Shown here: positions 1 through 8,923 of the stretch, piece after piece
How positions within the stretch are numbered: the first letter of the stretch is position 1
How the letters are laid out: each line of letters starts with the position of its first letter
Assembly (NCBI GenBank): GCA_036752465.1
Contig: DAIOSQ010000005.1
Location: 1 to 29,745, forward strand
Direction: 5' to 3'
Length of the DNA stretch: 29,745 bases
DNA from: DAIOSQ01 sp036752465
GTDB taxonomy: Bacteria > Pseudomonadota > Gammaproteobacteria > Legionellales > Legionellaceae
Notes under the pieces: model-generated
Database searches by the model: none
Seen by the model: the letters and a program-made list of their open reading frames with translations, nothing else
Told to the model about the DNA's origin: nothing
Position numbers and translations under genes: made by a program

Positions 1-2
1 AA

Positions 3-713
3 GTTTTTGCACCGAACGGTAACGACCACGAGGCCCAAGGTTTCGCCAGCAATGAGCGATTTTTTTATGCAAATATCAATATCATCAACGCCTTAAAACT
101 GACCGAGAGCCCGTTACGTTTAAAACCGATTGATTTGTATATGCATTTCTTCACCTTGGCACAACCCGGTGGTCTTAAAGCATTGCAAACAGTCTATGAT
201 TGGATATTACAGCAGCCGATTCTGCCTATCTTTACTTCAACATATGTCGATATCGTCAACGATTTTAAGGACATGCTGTTGATACCAACGCAAGATGGCT
301 ACATCATCGCGGGCAATGATGCGCTGCGCGAATTACGCATCCCCAAATCTTTGGGTTACCCCGATCTCGAGACCAGCCAACACATTGTGGGCATGAGTGA
401 ACACCAGCACGTGCGATATATCCACCTGGCTCCAGGTGGCGATGCGTTTATCCGATTGACCCATCACAAGCCCAAGCGACCCTATTTGGTCACTGCCAAC
501 GCCCGCCTGTTGCAGGCTGAGATAAGCAACCGCCAACAATTGCGCTATACCTTTCGCGGGGCATTGCCACTACAATGGGTGATGGCCAACACCTCTCACT
601 GTCAAGTGTTTGCCAACCAAAAACGCATATACCCCCTAAAAACCAGGCAAAATCAACAATATTATCGCTTGGCGCAGGAGACTACCGCTGAGGTAACCCT
701 ACAATGCGATTAA
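3..713 (+). CDS. pelA: PelA, C-terminal part (Pel polysaccharide deacetylase/hydrolase), 5' end outside window
   Basis: The reading frame is open from base 3 to the TAA at 711-713 (236 residues), with no credible start, so this is the 3' end of a longer gene. PelA is a periplasmic enzyme that partly deacetylates and can also hydrolyse the Pel polymer before export; the family is about 950 residues long, so about a quarter is present. The call rests on the residues just before and after the first internal Met (the stretch PIDLYMHF, as at the end of the PelA deacetylase domain), followed by a beta-rich tail. Its position directly upstream of pelB supports the call. The stop overlaps the pelB start by 10 bases, which suggests translational coupling. 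The catalytic domains themselves cannot be checked here. Confidence 0.82.
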   Translation, partial: VFAPNGNDHEAQGFASNERFFYANINIINALKLTESPLRLKPIDLYMHFFTLAQPGGLKALQTVYDWILQQPILPIFTSTYVDIVNDFKDMLLIPTQDGYIIAGNDALRELRIPKSLGYPDLETSQHIVGMSEHQHVRYIHLAPGGDAFIRLTHHKPKRPYLVTANARLLQAEISNRQQLRYTFRGALPLQWVMANTSHCQVFANQKRIYPLKTRQNQQYYRLAQETTAEVTLQCD

Positions 714-3700
714 CGCCAAAAGCAATCATCTCTTGGCAGTTTATCCTGGTATTTTGTGGCATAAGCTACTTGGTATATAACGTGCTATTTGGGCAAAAGC
801 TATTTTTGGCCGATATTCTCAACGACCAACATACCAGTGCTTTGACCATTGCCTACCTTAAGGATTTACTGGCCAAAGAGCCTGATAATATGGACTACAA
901 AATCAGTTGGGCACAACAAGAATTTAACTTAGGCCGCTATGAAATAGCGCAAATTATAGTCAATCGGTGTTTGCACGCCCGTTTGCAAGCACGTACCCGC
1001 GCGCACTTGGAAATACTGGCTTATGCCATCTTACGCAGTCAGACATTTGCCCTAAAGCCATTGAGCACCGGGCGTAAACAAGCGGAAAAACGTCTGGTAA
1101 AGGCATTGTTCGCCCTACAACACAATCTTTTCTTAGCCCCCAAAGAGAGCAGAGCATTAGGTGATGATGCCCTGGCTTTCAATCAACCACACTTGGCCAT
1201 CATTTTTTATAAAAAACTTTTGGGCCAATCTGCGACTTTATCCTGGCAGTGGCCGCAAACCAGACACCATGCTCTCGCTGGTCAACCCCGTAGCAACGTC
1301 TTGGACACAGCTTTTTTTGTACATGCCGGAAAAACGGCACTTTTTATCAGTGATTACCTAGCAAGTGCTCATTTTTATTTGCAAGCAATGGGCTCAAGCA
1401 GCACGGATATTGATCAAAAAAAGTATTTTATGTTAGCGCTTGATAGTTTAAAAATAGGCAACTTGGCGGATGATTTTACTACACTGGTGGCGCAAAATAT
1501 CGGCCACTTCGCCTATGACTCAGAACTCCTGCAACATATCATCTCAGGCGCTTTAGCGATTAATAGACCCAAATTGGCGCAACAATATCTCGACCCACTC
1601 TTAACCATGCCAGCAGCTGGTAACGGTGACCCCTCGCATTCTGACCACCGCGTCCAGCGTTTCATCGCCCGGGATACGGTTGGTCAAAACAACCTATATA
1701 ATCTCGCGTATCAAGTGTACCTGATGAATACCAATATTCAACGAGCATACGCCATTGCCCAAGCAGCGGTGCAACAAACCCGGACAAACGCTACGCTTAA
1801 TCAATTGTGGCGCAACCGTCTAGCGCAAACGGCGCTATGGTCACATAACCCACTGTTAGCGGTCAAAGAATATTTATATCTCGCACGTGTCTCACAGGAC
1901 GATCAAGCCCTAACAAAAGGCATAGCACTCACCAAAACCATGCAGGATGATCAGTACCTGATTTGTTTTCTAAAACTCATGCTACACAAACAGCCTCTCA
2001 CCCCAAGCATCGCTTCAGCCATGATCGATGCCTATTTGCGTCTGGGTGAACCTGCGCTCGCGCTGCAATTTTTGCGGCAGCAACGCCAGCAATTGCCCTT
2101 AAGTTTTTATCTAACCCATAAAATAAAAATCTATGAAATTGTTGGCAAATTGCACAACACATTACAAAATTTGCAAGCGTATCGCCAGCGAGTAGGCATA
2201 AACACCAGTTTTATTTTGCAAGAGGCGCGGATATTGATTGCCAACCAACAATACCAACAAGCCTGGCAGGTCATGAAGGCAACGCAGCATGTCGTCGATA
2301 AACAATATGCCCTGAAATTTTGGCAAACGTATGCAAATCTTGCCAACCTCACCGAGCATACCCAGGCAGAGCAAATGGCCTATTTGCATGTGTTAGAGTT
2401 TCAGCCTGTTGCAGAAGAAGTATACATACGCTTGGTCGATCTGTTAGGTTCGCAAGACCCTGCAGCAGCTTATCAACTGGCGAAAATAGGCAAACACGCT
2501 TACCCCACAAGCATTGCCTTGAGTATCAGCAGCTTTTCCTGGTCGGTACAGTTGGATGCGTGGCAGGATTTCCCCGCACTCGATGCGACCACCCCAGCGG
2601 CGGTTAAAACCATATTAAAGCATGAACGAGCTTACGTTGAAGCCAAGGCCAATTATTTACAATCGAACGAGCAGCACGAGGCCGCACTGCAGTACTATTT
2701 TTTGGCGCTCAAAAAATTTCTCTATGATCCATTCGTAAAATCAGATTTTTTATTTTTTTTGATTACCAGCAATGATACCCATAGACTGGCGCAAGTATTG
2801 CCAAAATGGACACAAACACCTGACTTTGCAGAAGTTTTATGGGGTGCGATCGCGGAAGGTTATTTTGTCTTAGCCAATCCCAAACTAAGTTTGGCAGCAT
2901 TGCAGTTGTTTTATGATCAGTATTTCCAGTATCAACAGGATCCTTACTGGTTGATTGGCCTCAAAGACATATTGGAAAGTACCTATCATATGTCACAATC
3001 ATGGGCAGTGACGCACGCTGCCTGGGCCCAATATTTACCTTTGTTGCAACAGCAAACCACCCCAGCGGATAATCAGCAGTTAATTGATTATATTAAACTA
3101 TCGTTGCAAGAAGCACCGGGTGAGCTCACCCAGCGAGCATTGGCGTTATTGCAACTCGATCGCAATGCCAATACTGAACTACTTAGCCTGACCTGGGCTT
3201 TTAATAACCACAACCTCGCACTGGCTGATGCCATTTATCTTAGCTATCAACTCATGCACATCGTACCGCCAGCCTGGGCAGTATTGAGCTTGGCACTGCT
3301 GCATACTGATCGACAAATGATACAAACTGTCCTTAGTGATACCAGTTTAAAAGTCTCCTCAACACCAAAAAAAATCACATCTTATCGCGACAAAATCCAA
3401 GCATACCAACTGATAGATGATATCGCCCATGCGCAACAAGAAGCATTTGAAGCACAGCAGATACATCTGACCGATAGCGATTTATATGATCACTATCTCA
3501 CACCAATGATGTTACAAACAGCCCATAGACTCTATGTCAGCCAAGAGTTTTATCAATATTCTATCGCAGAAGGTCCGAGAAATATTACCGCGCTGCATGT
3601 CCATCCAACACCCAGTGTGGGCTTGATGCCGTATCATAGCATCTGGTTCTCGAACCAATTAAAATCGCAGGGCACCACCCTGGTGCGCGGGGTGGCCGTA

Positions 3701-4483
3701 TCGACTGAATTGATCCAAAATATTCCTAGATATGACCAAAGTAGCGGTGCACAAGTAACCTGGGCGGCGCGCAGAGGCTCTTATATTCTGGATGCTGCGC
3801 AGCGCAATAATTTGAATACCTTTGCCACCGCCAGATTGACACGAAATTATTTGTTGTTGCAGGATTTAAATACAAGCTTGAGTTTAGGGTATCATCAATT
3901 GGCCGATGACTCACTTGGCTTGCTGGTCGGCGGCATGAAAAACAATGCCTTGCTGTCTTTTAGCGAACGACTGTCATCATTTGACCATCTGTTAGGTGAT
4001 TTTTCGTATAATGCCTTATATACCCAAAGCAATTTGTTTGTGGCAAACAATATCCGCGGTACGCTGAGTTATGAGCATCATATTAACTTGAGCTATCCCG
4101 ATTTTAGCCTAGCCACTTACGCCACTGGCGGGCTTTATTTTGATGAGGTTAGCACGTTGAGCGGCAGTATTTTGACCTTGATCCCACCCGGTGTCACCCC
4201 TTCAGCAGCTTTCTTAATTCCTAGCAGTTTTTATGAAGTAGGTATCACCGGCGCATTTGGCCAACGATTGATCGACGACTATACCCATATGTGGCGGCCA
4301 TTTGGCTTACTGACCATCTCTAACAACAGTACGGTAGGTTTTGGCACATTGTTCAATCTCGGTATCTCCGGACATGTGCTGGGCCGGGACAAATTATTGC
4401 TGTACTTCAGTCAGGGGACCAATCAAGGCACCGGTATACAACTACAACGTCTAGCTAAAATTAGCTATTCACTGTATTTTTAA
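704..4483 (+). CDS. pelB: PelB, TPR scaffold and outer-membrane porin for Pel export
   Basis: This 1259-residue protein matches the size and layout of PelB (about 1190 residues in Pseudomonas). One N-terminal hydrophobic segment (residues about 9-29) is followed by a long alpha-helical stretch rich in degenerate TPR units (about 45-880). The C-terminal third alternates short aromatic beta strands and ends in ...SYSLYF. A terminal Phe is the usual signature of a beta-barrel protein inserted by BAM. The periplasmic TPRs are known to bind PelA and the barrel exports the polymer. The ATG at 704 has GAGG about 10 bases upstream and overlaps the end of pelA by 10 bases. The next gene, pelC, follows after 32 bases. 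Sequence divergence in the TPR part is high, as is usual for the family. The call is supported mainly by architecture and by operon order. Confidence 0.9.
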   Translation: MRLTPKAIISWQFILVFCGISYLVYNVLFGQKLFLADILNDQHTSALTIAYLKDLLAKEPDNMDYKISWAQQEFNLGRYEIAQIIVNRCLHARLQARTRAHLEILAYAILRSQTFALKPLSTGRKQAEKRLVKALFALQHNLFLAPKESRALGDDALAFNQPHLAIIFYKKLLGQSATLSWQWPQTRHHALAGQPRSNVLDTAFFVHAGKTALFISDYLASAHFYLQAMGSSSTDIDQKKYFMLALDSLKIGNLADDFTTLVAQNIGHFAYDSELLQHIISGALAINRPKLAQQYLDPLLTMPAAGNGDPSHSDHRVQRFIARDTVGQNNLYNLAYQVYLMNTNIQRAYAIAQAAVQQTRTNATLNQLWRNRLAQTALWSHNPLLAVKEYLYLARVSQDDQALTKGIALTKTMQDDQYLICFLKLMLHKQPLTPSIASAMIDAYLRLGEPALALQFLRQQRQQLPLSFYLTHKIKIYEIVGKLHNTLQNLQAYRQRVGINTSFILQEARILIANQQYQQAWQVMKATQHVVDKQYALKFWQTYANLANLTEHTQAEQMAYLHVLEFQPVAEEVYIRLVDLLGSQDPAAAYQLAKIGKHAYPTSIALSISSFSWSVQLDAWQDFPALDATTPAAVKTILKHERAYVEAKANYLQSNEQHEAALQYYFLALKKFLYDPFVKSDFLFFLITSNDTHRLAQVLPKWTQTPDFAEVLWGAIAEGYFVLANPKLSLAALQLFYDQYFQYQQDPYWLIGLKDILESTYHMSQSWAVTHAAWAQYLPLLQQQTTPADNQQLIDYIKLSLQEAPGELTQRALALLQLDRNANTELLSLTWAFNNHNLALADAIYLSYQLMHIVPPAWAVLSLALLHTDRQMIQTVLSDTSLKVSSTPKKITSYRDKIQAYQLIDDIAHAQQEAFEAQQIHLTDSDLYDHYLTPMMLQTAHRLYVSQEFYQYSIAEGPRNITALHVHPTPSVGLMPYHSIWFSNQLKSQGTTLVRGVAVSTELIQNIPRYDQSSGAQVTWAARRGSYILDAAQRNNLNTFATARLTRNYLLLQDLNTSLSLGYHQLADDSLGLLVGGMKNNALLSFSERLSSFDHLLGDFSYNALYTQSNLFVANNIRGTLSYEHHINLSYPDFSLATYATGGLYFDEVSTLSGSILTLIPPGVTPSAAFLIPSSFYEVGITGAFGQRLIDDYTHMWRPFGLLTISNNSTVGFGTLFNLGISGHVLGRDKLLLYFSQGTNQGTGIQLQRLAKISYSLYF

Positions 4484-4515
4484 CGAGAAGATCACAAGAT
4501 ATATGGGAGTTTCTG

Positions 4516-5049
4516 ATGTTGCGTGCAAATAAATTGATCGGATTATTTTTTTTAGTGGCTATTGTAAGCTCATGTACCACCATCAACTCCAGCCATCAAC
4601 TGGTAACTGGGCATGCCAAATGGGGAATTGTTCCGTTTAGTAATAACACTGAAGTACCGCAAGCCGGCTATCGCGCCATGAGTATCACCCAGGGGTTACT
4701 CGCAGTCAAAGGCGCTAAAAAAATCCTAGTCTATAAAGCAGGAGAGTCCTGCAATCAACTGATTGCTTGTCCCAATAGCAACCCGACTTTGGCACAAGTG
4801 TTGGCTTGGGCTGATCAGCATCAGCTACGCTATGTCATGACCGGTACTGTCAATGAATGGGTCTACAAAGTCGGCTTAGACGGTGAACCGGTGGCATCCG
4901 TTACGTTACAATTATATGAAGTGCCGCAACGCAAGTTGATTTGGAATGCTGTTGGCAGCAAATTTGGCACCACGCGATCAGGACTTGGCGTTACCGGACA
5001 AACCTTGATCAAAGACATGCTAACTTCATTGCAAATCGTGCCTGGATAA
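4516..5049 (+). CDS. pelC: PelC, outer-membrane lipoprotein of the Pel exporter
   Basis: The 177-residue product has a lipoprotein signal peptide: Lys6, a hydrophobic core, then VSSC with the lipidated Cys at residue 20. Residue +2 is Thr rather than Asp, which favours sorting to the outer membrane. The rest (for example KWGIVPFSNNTEVPQAG and the strand near VMTGTVNEW) resembles the PelC fold, which in Pseudomonas forms a dodecameric ring that funnels Pel to the PelB pore. Length agrees with PelC (about 172 residues). A GGGAG motif lies just upstream of the ATG. It sits between pelB and pelD in the standard Pel order. No unusual features were seen. Confidence 0.9.
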   Translation: MLRANKLIGLFFLVAIVSSCTTINSSHQLVTGHAKWGIVPFSNNTEVPQAGYRAMSITQGLLAVKGAKKILVYKAGESCNQLIACPNSNPTLAQVLAWADQHQLRYVMTGTVNEWVYKVGLDGEPVASVTLQLYEVPQRKLIWNAVGSKFGTTRSGLGVTGQTLIKDMLTSLQIVPG

Positions 5050-5054
5050 AAACC

Positions 5055-6431
5055 GTGACCATCCACATGCGCACAACCCAATTAAATGCCATCGTGCTTG
5101 AAAAAATCAAGCAACTGCTGCTGTGGCGTGAAAATCGGCCAGGGGCATGGATCGAGGCCGCCGCCTTGACCTTGTTGGTATTGGTGGGGTGTTACCTATT
5201 AAACCCTGACAATCCTATGTATCTGCATAGCGTGTTTCCCTGGCCATGGATTGCTGGGGTCATCGTGGTGTTACAATATGGCTTGGGACCTGCACTGCTC
5301 TCAGCATGCATATTGTGTGCGAGTAGTCTGTATTATCAGGCACATATGGCCATTCCGTATCACGAGATTCGCAAGTACCTGCTCAGTGATCTGACCTTGC
5401 TGCTGATCTGTGCGATGTTTAGTTCTAGCTGGTTACGCCGGGTGATTAATGCCGAAGAGTTGCTCATTTATACCAATGAACGTTTGAATAGTTTGTCAAA
5501 TTCTTACTATATGCTGCGTTTGTCTTACGATTATCTTGAGCATAATGTGATCACAAAACCATCCACCTTACGCCAAGTTATGGAAGATTTGCAAACATTA
5601 GGCAAACAAACACAAGGGCAGCTAACCGAACCGTTGTGTTACCAATTTCTGCAAGTACTGGCACAATACTGCGCCATACATAGCATGGGTATCTACTTAT
5701 ATCAAAATAAGCAATTATCCAGCCAGGCCATCGCCCAGATTGGCAACCCTGGTCCGCTAGATCTGGCAGATCCTCTCATACAAGCAGCCATGACCAGCCA
5801 GCAAATGAATTACGTTTCACTCAACAAGCTTGAATATATCGCCAGATGTCAATATTTGGTTGCCGTACCTTTTTTAAATGCAACATCGCATTGTTTGGGA
5901 CTATTGGTCATTAAAGACATGTCATTCTGGACCCTACACAATCAATCCTTAACCACCATCAGCGTGCTGGTAACGTATTTTATTGAAGAAATTACCAGTG
6001 TGCAGGATTTTGGTGAATTTTATCAACACTATCCGGACTGCCCCAGTGATTTTTCTCGCCAATTAGCTAAACTGATGTTGATTGAGCAGCGACTGCACAT
6101 CACGAGCTCACTATGTGCCATCATAGTTCCACAAGCATTGCGTATCTACAATGTACTAGAAAATCTTGAGCGACAGCGTCGCTTACCAGACACCTCCTGG
6201 CATGTCAGCACAGCTGATGATGATATTTTTTTGAGCTTGATCCCTTTTTCCAATGCAACCAGTGTGCACGGTTATTTTACCCGCATCACCGAACTATTGA
6301 ATAGTAAAATGGGCTTAGGTGTGGTCGGTCAAGCAATCAAAATGCGATCTATGCAACTACATGGGGCAAGCTACGCATCTTTCATGCAAAACTTTATGGC
6401 CTTTATCACGGAAAAAAGCACCAATGAATAA
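5055..6431 (+). CDS. pelD: PelD, inner-membrane cyclic-di-GMP receptor (GAF plus degenerate GGDEF)
   Basis: PelD is the inner-membrane cyclic-di-GMP sensor that switches on Pel synthesis. Hydrophobic segments lie near residues 30-50, 60-95 and 107-127, followed by a linker, a GAF-like domain (about 180-335) and a degenerate GGDEF domain. The motif RQRRLPD contains RxxD (Arg codon at 6180, Asp codon at 6189), the inhibitory-site type cyclic-di-GMP binding motif of PelD. No GGDEF catalytic signature is visible, as expected. The GTG at 5055 is chosen because GGAT lies seven bases upstream; the ATG at 5067 (454 residues) is an equally normal length and could be the real start. The reading frame continues further upstream inside pelC but has no reason to begin there. 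The stop overlaps the pelE start. Confidence 0.9.
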   Translation: MTIHMRTTQLNAIVLEKIKQLLLWRENRPGAWIEAAALTLLVLVGCYLLNPDNPMYLHSVFPWPWIAGVIVVLQYGLGPALLSACILCASSLYYQAHMAIPYHEIRKYLLSDLTLLLICAMFSSSWLRRVINAEELLIYTNERLNSLSNSYYMLRLSYDYLEHNVITKPSTLRQVMEDLQTLGKQTQGQLTEPLCYQFLQVLAQYCAIHSMGIYLYQNKQLSSQAIAQIGNPGPLDLADPLIQAAMTSQQMNYVSLNKLEYIARCQYLVAVPFLNATSHCLGLLVIKDMSFWTLHNQSLTTISVLVTYFIEEITSVQDFGEFYQHYPDCPSDFSRQLAKLMLIEQRLHITSSLCAIIVPQALRIYNVLENLERQRRLPDTSWHVSTADDDIFLSLIPFSNATSVHGYFTRITELLNSKMGLGVVGQAIKMRSMQLHGASYASFMQNFMAFITEKSTNE

Positions 6432-7398
6432 CTATGTCCAGTGGTTATGCGCGCCGAATCCTAGCAGTAGCACACTTTGGGTGTGCTGCGGCTGCTTGCT
6501 TTGCCTCAGCAGCAGCATCGCCTGGCTGGTGTTGCAACAAGCGCGTCCCCACATAGGCGCACATAAAGCGCTGCCTTTTTTTGTTTTTTTGCTTATTTTG
6601 CAAACATTCATCCCATTGCTAGGCCAGGTGATTGCCATAACTTCCATAGCCTGGTTGCGGCGATACCGCGCCGAAGTTTACCCTTGCGAAATTTTGAGCT
6701 TTCAAAATCCCATGTATATTCGTACAACCCCTATAGCTGTCACCGCATATGCTGAAGGCTGGGCCAGTTTACGGCTAAACTTCGCTGCATTTCCAGAACA
6801 TGAACGTAAACAAGCTTTAATCAGCTTGAGCCGTGGCGCCAAACAATATAGCAATCTGCTGTATCAACAATTGGTGGCTGATGACTTGGAGGAACTCAGA
6901 ATATGCGCTTTTAGCTTGTTAGAAAATCAGCAAGATTTCATTCATGACAAAATCAATGAATTGCTAAAAATTTATAATCAAACCCCCCCGTCAGCCATAC
7001 AGGCATTTTATGCTAAACAGATCGCATGGCTGTTCTGGGAGTTGATTTACTTGAATTTAGGAGATAAAGATTTTCGACTGGTGATTCTTGAACGCAGTCT
7101 GCATTATGCGAATATCGCGCTGGCATGGTCGCCACAGGATCCAACACTACTCATTTTAAGCGCACGCATTGCCATGGCACAACAGCAAACAACAGCAAGT
7201 GTGCAGTTATTGCAAAAAGCCGCGCAACTACATGCACCACACAGCAAAATTGCCCCCTACATGGCTGAACAGGCCTTTTATGAGCACGATTTTGCCAAAG
7301 TACGGCAGTATTTAGCCCATGATGCTGCATTTCAACATATTCTCAAACTCAGAGATGTGGTTAACTTTTGGTGTACACATGACAATATACCCGTATGA
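6424..7398 (+). CDS. pelE: PelE, membrane-anchored TPR-like subunit of the Pel synthase complex
   Basis: The 324-residue protein starts with two hydrophobic segments (about residues 16-38 and 48-78), followed by a cytosolic helical, TPR-like region with alternating Ala, Leu and Gln (for example ILSARIAMAQQQ). PelE of Pseudomonas has about the same length and layout and bridges PelD, PelF and PelG at the inner membrane. The ATG at 6424 overlaps the pelD stop by 8 bases. An earlier in-frame ATG at 6319 would lie deep in pelD and is not needed. Individual PelE sequences are poorly conserved, so the identification leans on position between pelD and pelF, length and topology. Confidence 0.85.
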   Translation: MNNYVQWLCAPNPSSSTLWVCCGCLLCLSSSIAWLVLQQARPHIGAHKALPFFVFLLILQTFIPLLGQVIAITSIAWLRRYRAEVYPCEILSFQNPMYIRTTPIAVTAYAEGWASLRLNFAAFPEHERKQALISLSRGAKQYSNLLYQQLVADDLEELRICAFSLLENQQDFIHDKINELLKIYNQTPPSAIQAFYAKQIAWLFWELIYLNLGDKDFRLVILERSLHYANIALAWSPQDPTLLILSARIAMAQQQTTASVQLLQKAAQLHAPHSKIAPYMAEQAFYEHDFAKVRQYLAHDAAFQHILKLRDVVNFWCTHDNIPV

Positions 7399-8923
7399 CC
7401 TCAAGGCAGAATCCGCCGATATCGCCTTAATCTTAGAAAGCTCGTATCCTTATATTCTCGGCGGAGTATCCAACTGGGTGGAACAAATTATTCATGGATT
7501 TCCGCAATATACGTTTGCTTTAATTTTTTTAGGCGGCGCTCCACAAAACTATCAAGCCGGCATTCGCTACAAGATTGCCGACAATGTCACCCACTTTCAA
7601 GTCAATTATTTATTCGATGAAGACGAACCGGTTTCGTTTTTACGAAGATCCAGCTACTGCCAAAAAATTCCTGCGGTGGATATGATTCGTGACATACATC
7701 ATGCCTTTTGTCAGCAACAAACCGACGTGATGAATAGCATTGGTCGACTGGAACTCTACGAAAAAGGCACAGGATTTGACTACGATCAATTTCTACATAG
7801 CGAAGACAGTTGGCAATTAATGACACAGCTGTACACCGAAAATTGTAAGGACACCTCCTTTATAGACTATGTGTGGACGGTCCGTAATTTGCATAAACCG
7901 CTATGGAAACTGGCTGAGTTGGTCAAACAATTTCCCAAAGTAAACCTGGTGCATACCGCATCCACAGGTTACGCGGGACTATTAAGTTTTTTAATTCACC
8001 AACACCATCAATACCCAGTTGTCTTATCTGAACATGGCATCTATACCCGTGAGCGCCGCATTGATGTGTTCCTCAGCAATGATTTTCGAGATGATTTTGT
8101 GATTGATCGACCGTTAGCGGATGCCAGTTACTTGCGTAATTTATGGGATCGCTACTTCAGAACCATTGCGCAACTTTGTTATAACATTGCAGATCCGATT
8201 GTCAGTTTATCTGGCATCGCGCATCAAATTCAACTAGAAGAAGGCGCACCGCAGGCAAAAACTCAAATTATCCCCAACGGCATAGATATTGATCACTTTG
8301 CGAGCATGCAACGGACACATGCAGAAAAAACCAATCTGGTTTGTTTCGTTGGCCGTCTGGTGCCGATGAAAGATGTTAAGGGATTTATCCGCGCGATCCC
8401 CAGCATTAAAAAAGCGGTTGACAACTCAGCATTTTGGATTATTGGCTCTGTTGATCAGCACCCACAGTACGCCAAAGAATGTCATGAGTTGGTTGAAAAT
8501 ATTGACCTACAGCATACCGCAGAATTCAAATTACATCAAAACATGCAGGATGTACTGCCTAAAGCCAAAGTGCTTGTACTAAGTGCCATACGTGAGGGTA
8601 TGCCGTTTATTATTTTAGAGAGCTTTGCAGCTGGCGTACCGGTGGTAGCCACCGACGTCGGTGCTTGTAAAGAGATGATTCTTGGCTTATCACCAGAAGA
8701 TCAGGCCCTAGGACCTGCGGGTATTGTGGTGAAAGTTGCCGATACCGCCGCATTGGAGCAGGCCATTATTGAATTGCTGACGAACCAGGAACTATGGATC
8801 AAGATGCAGCAATCAGCTATCAAGCGCGCGCAAAAATACTATGATTTGCGCATGATTCTGGCCCAGTATCAAACGATCTATGAGGAGAACATGCGATCAT
8901 GGCAGGCATCGGATTCTCATTAA
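7379..8923 (+). CDS. pelF: PelF, cytosolic GT4-type glycosyltransferase making Pel
   Basis: This is the polymerising glycosyltransferase of the pathway (514 residues; about 507 in Pseudomonas). The N-terminal half has LILESSYPYILGGVSNWVEQ, the typical PelF donor-domain opening with a Gly-Gly turn, and later LSEHGIYTRER. The C-terminal GT-B half has IPNGIDIDHF, FVGRLVPMKDVKGF and EGMPFIILE, the EX7E motif of GT4 enzymes that contacts the sugar nucleotide. No signal peptide or membrane segment is seen, in line with a cytosolic enzyme held by PelD/E/G. The ATG at 7379 is chosen because family homology starts right after it and it gives the normal length; it overlaps pelE by 20 bases. The end overlaps pelG by 25 bases. 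Confidence 0.95.
   Translation: MTIYPYDLKAESADIALILESSYPYILGGVSNWVEQIIHGFPQYTFALIFLGGAPQNYQAGIRYKIADNVTHFQVNYLFDEDEPVSFLRRSSYCQKIPAVDMIRDIHHAFCQQQTDVMNSIGRLELYEKGTGFDYDQFLHSEDSWQLMTQLYTENCKDTSFIDYVWTVRNLHKPLWKLAELVKQFPKVNLVHTASTGYAGLLSFLIHQHHQYPVVLSEHGIYTRERRIDVFLSNDFRDDFVIDRPLADASYLRNLWDRYFRTIAQLCYNIADPIVSLSGIAHQIQLEEGAPQAKTQIIPNGIDIDHFASMQRTHAEKTNLVCFVGRLVPMKDVKGFIRAIPSIKKAVDNSAFWIIGSVDQHPQYAKECHELVENIDLQHTAEFKLHQNMQDVLPKAKVLVLSAIREGMPFIILESFAAGVPVVATDVGACKEMILGLSPEDQALGPAGIVVKVADTAALEQAIIELLTNQELWIKMQQSAIKRAQKYYDLRMILAQYQTIYEENMRSWQASDSH

Noticed and set aside
2320..2607. Alternative + strand frame inside pelB
   Set aside because: Product is Cys/Arg-rich and unlike protein; pelB continues uninterrupted through it.
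2740..2762. T-rich run inside pelB as a terminator or slippage site
   Set aside because: No hairpin precedes it and the frame is intact on both sides.
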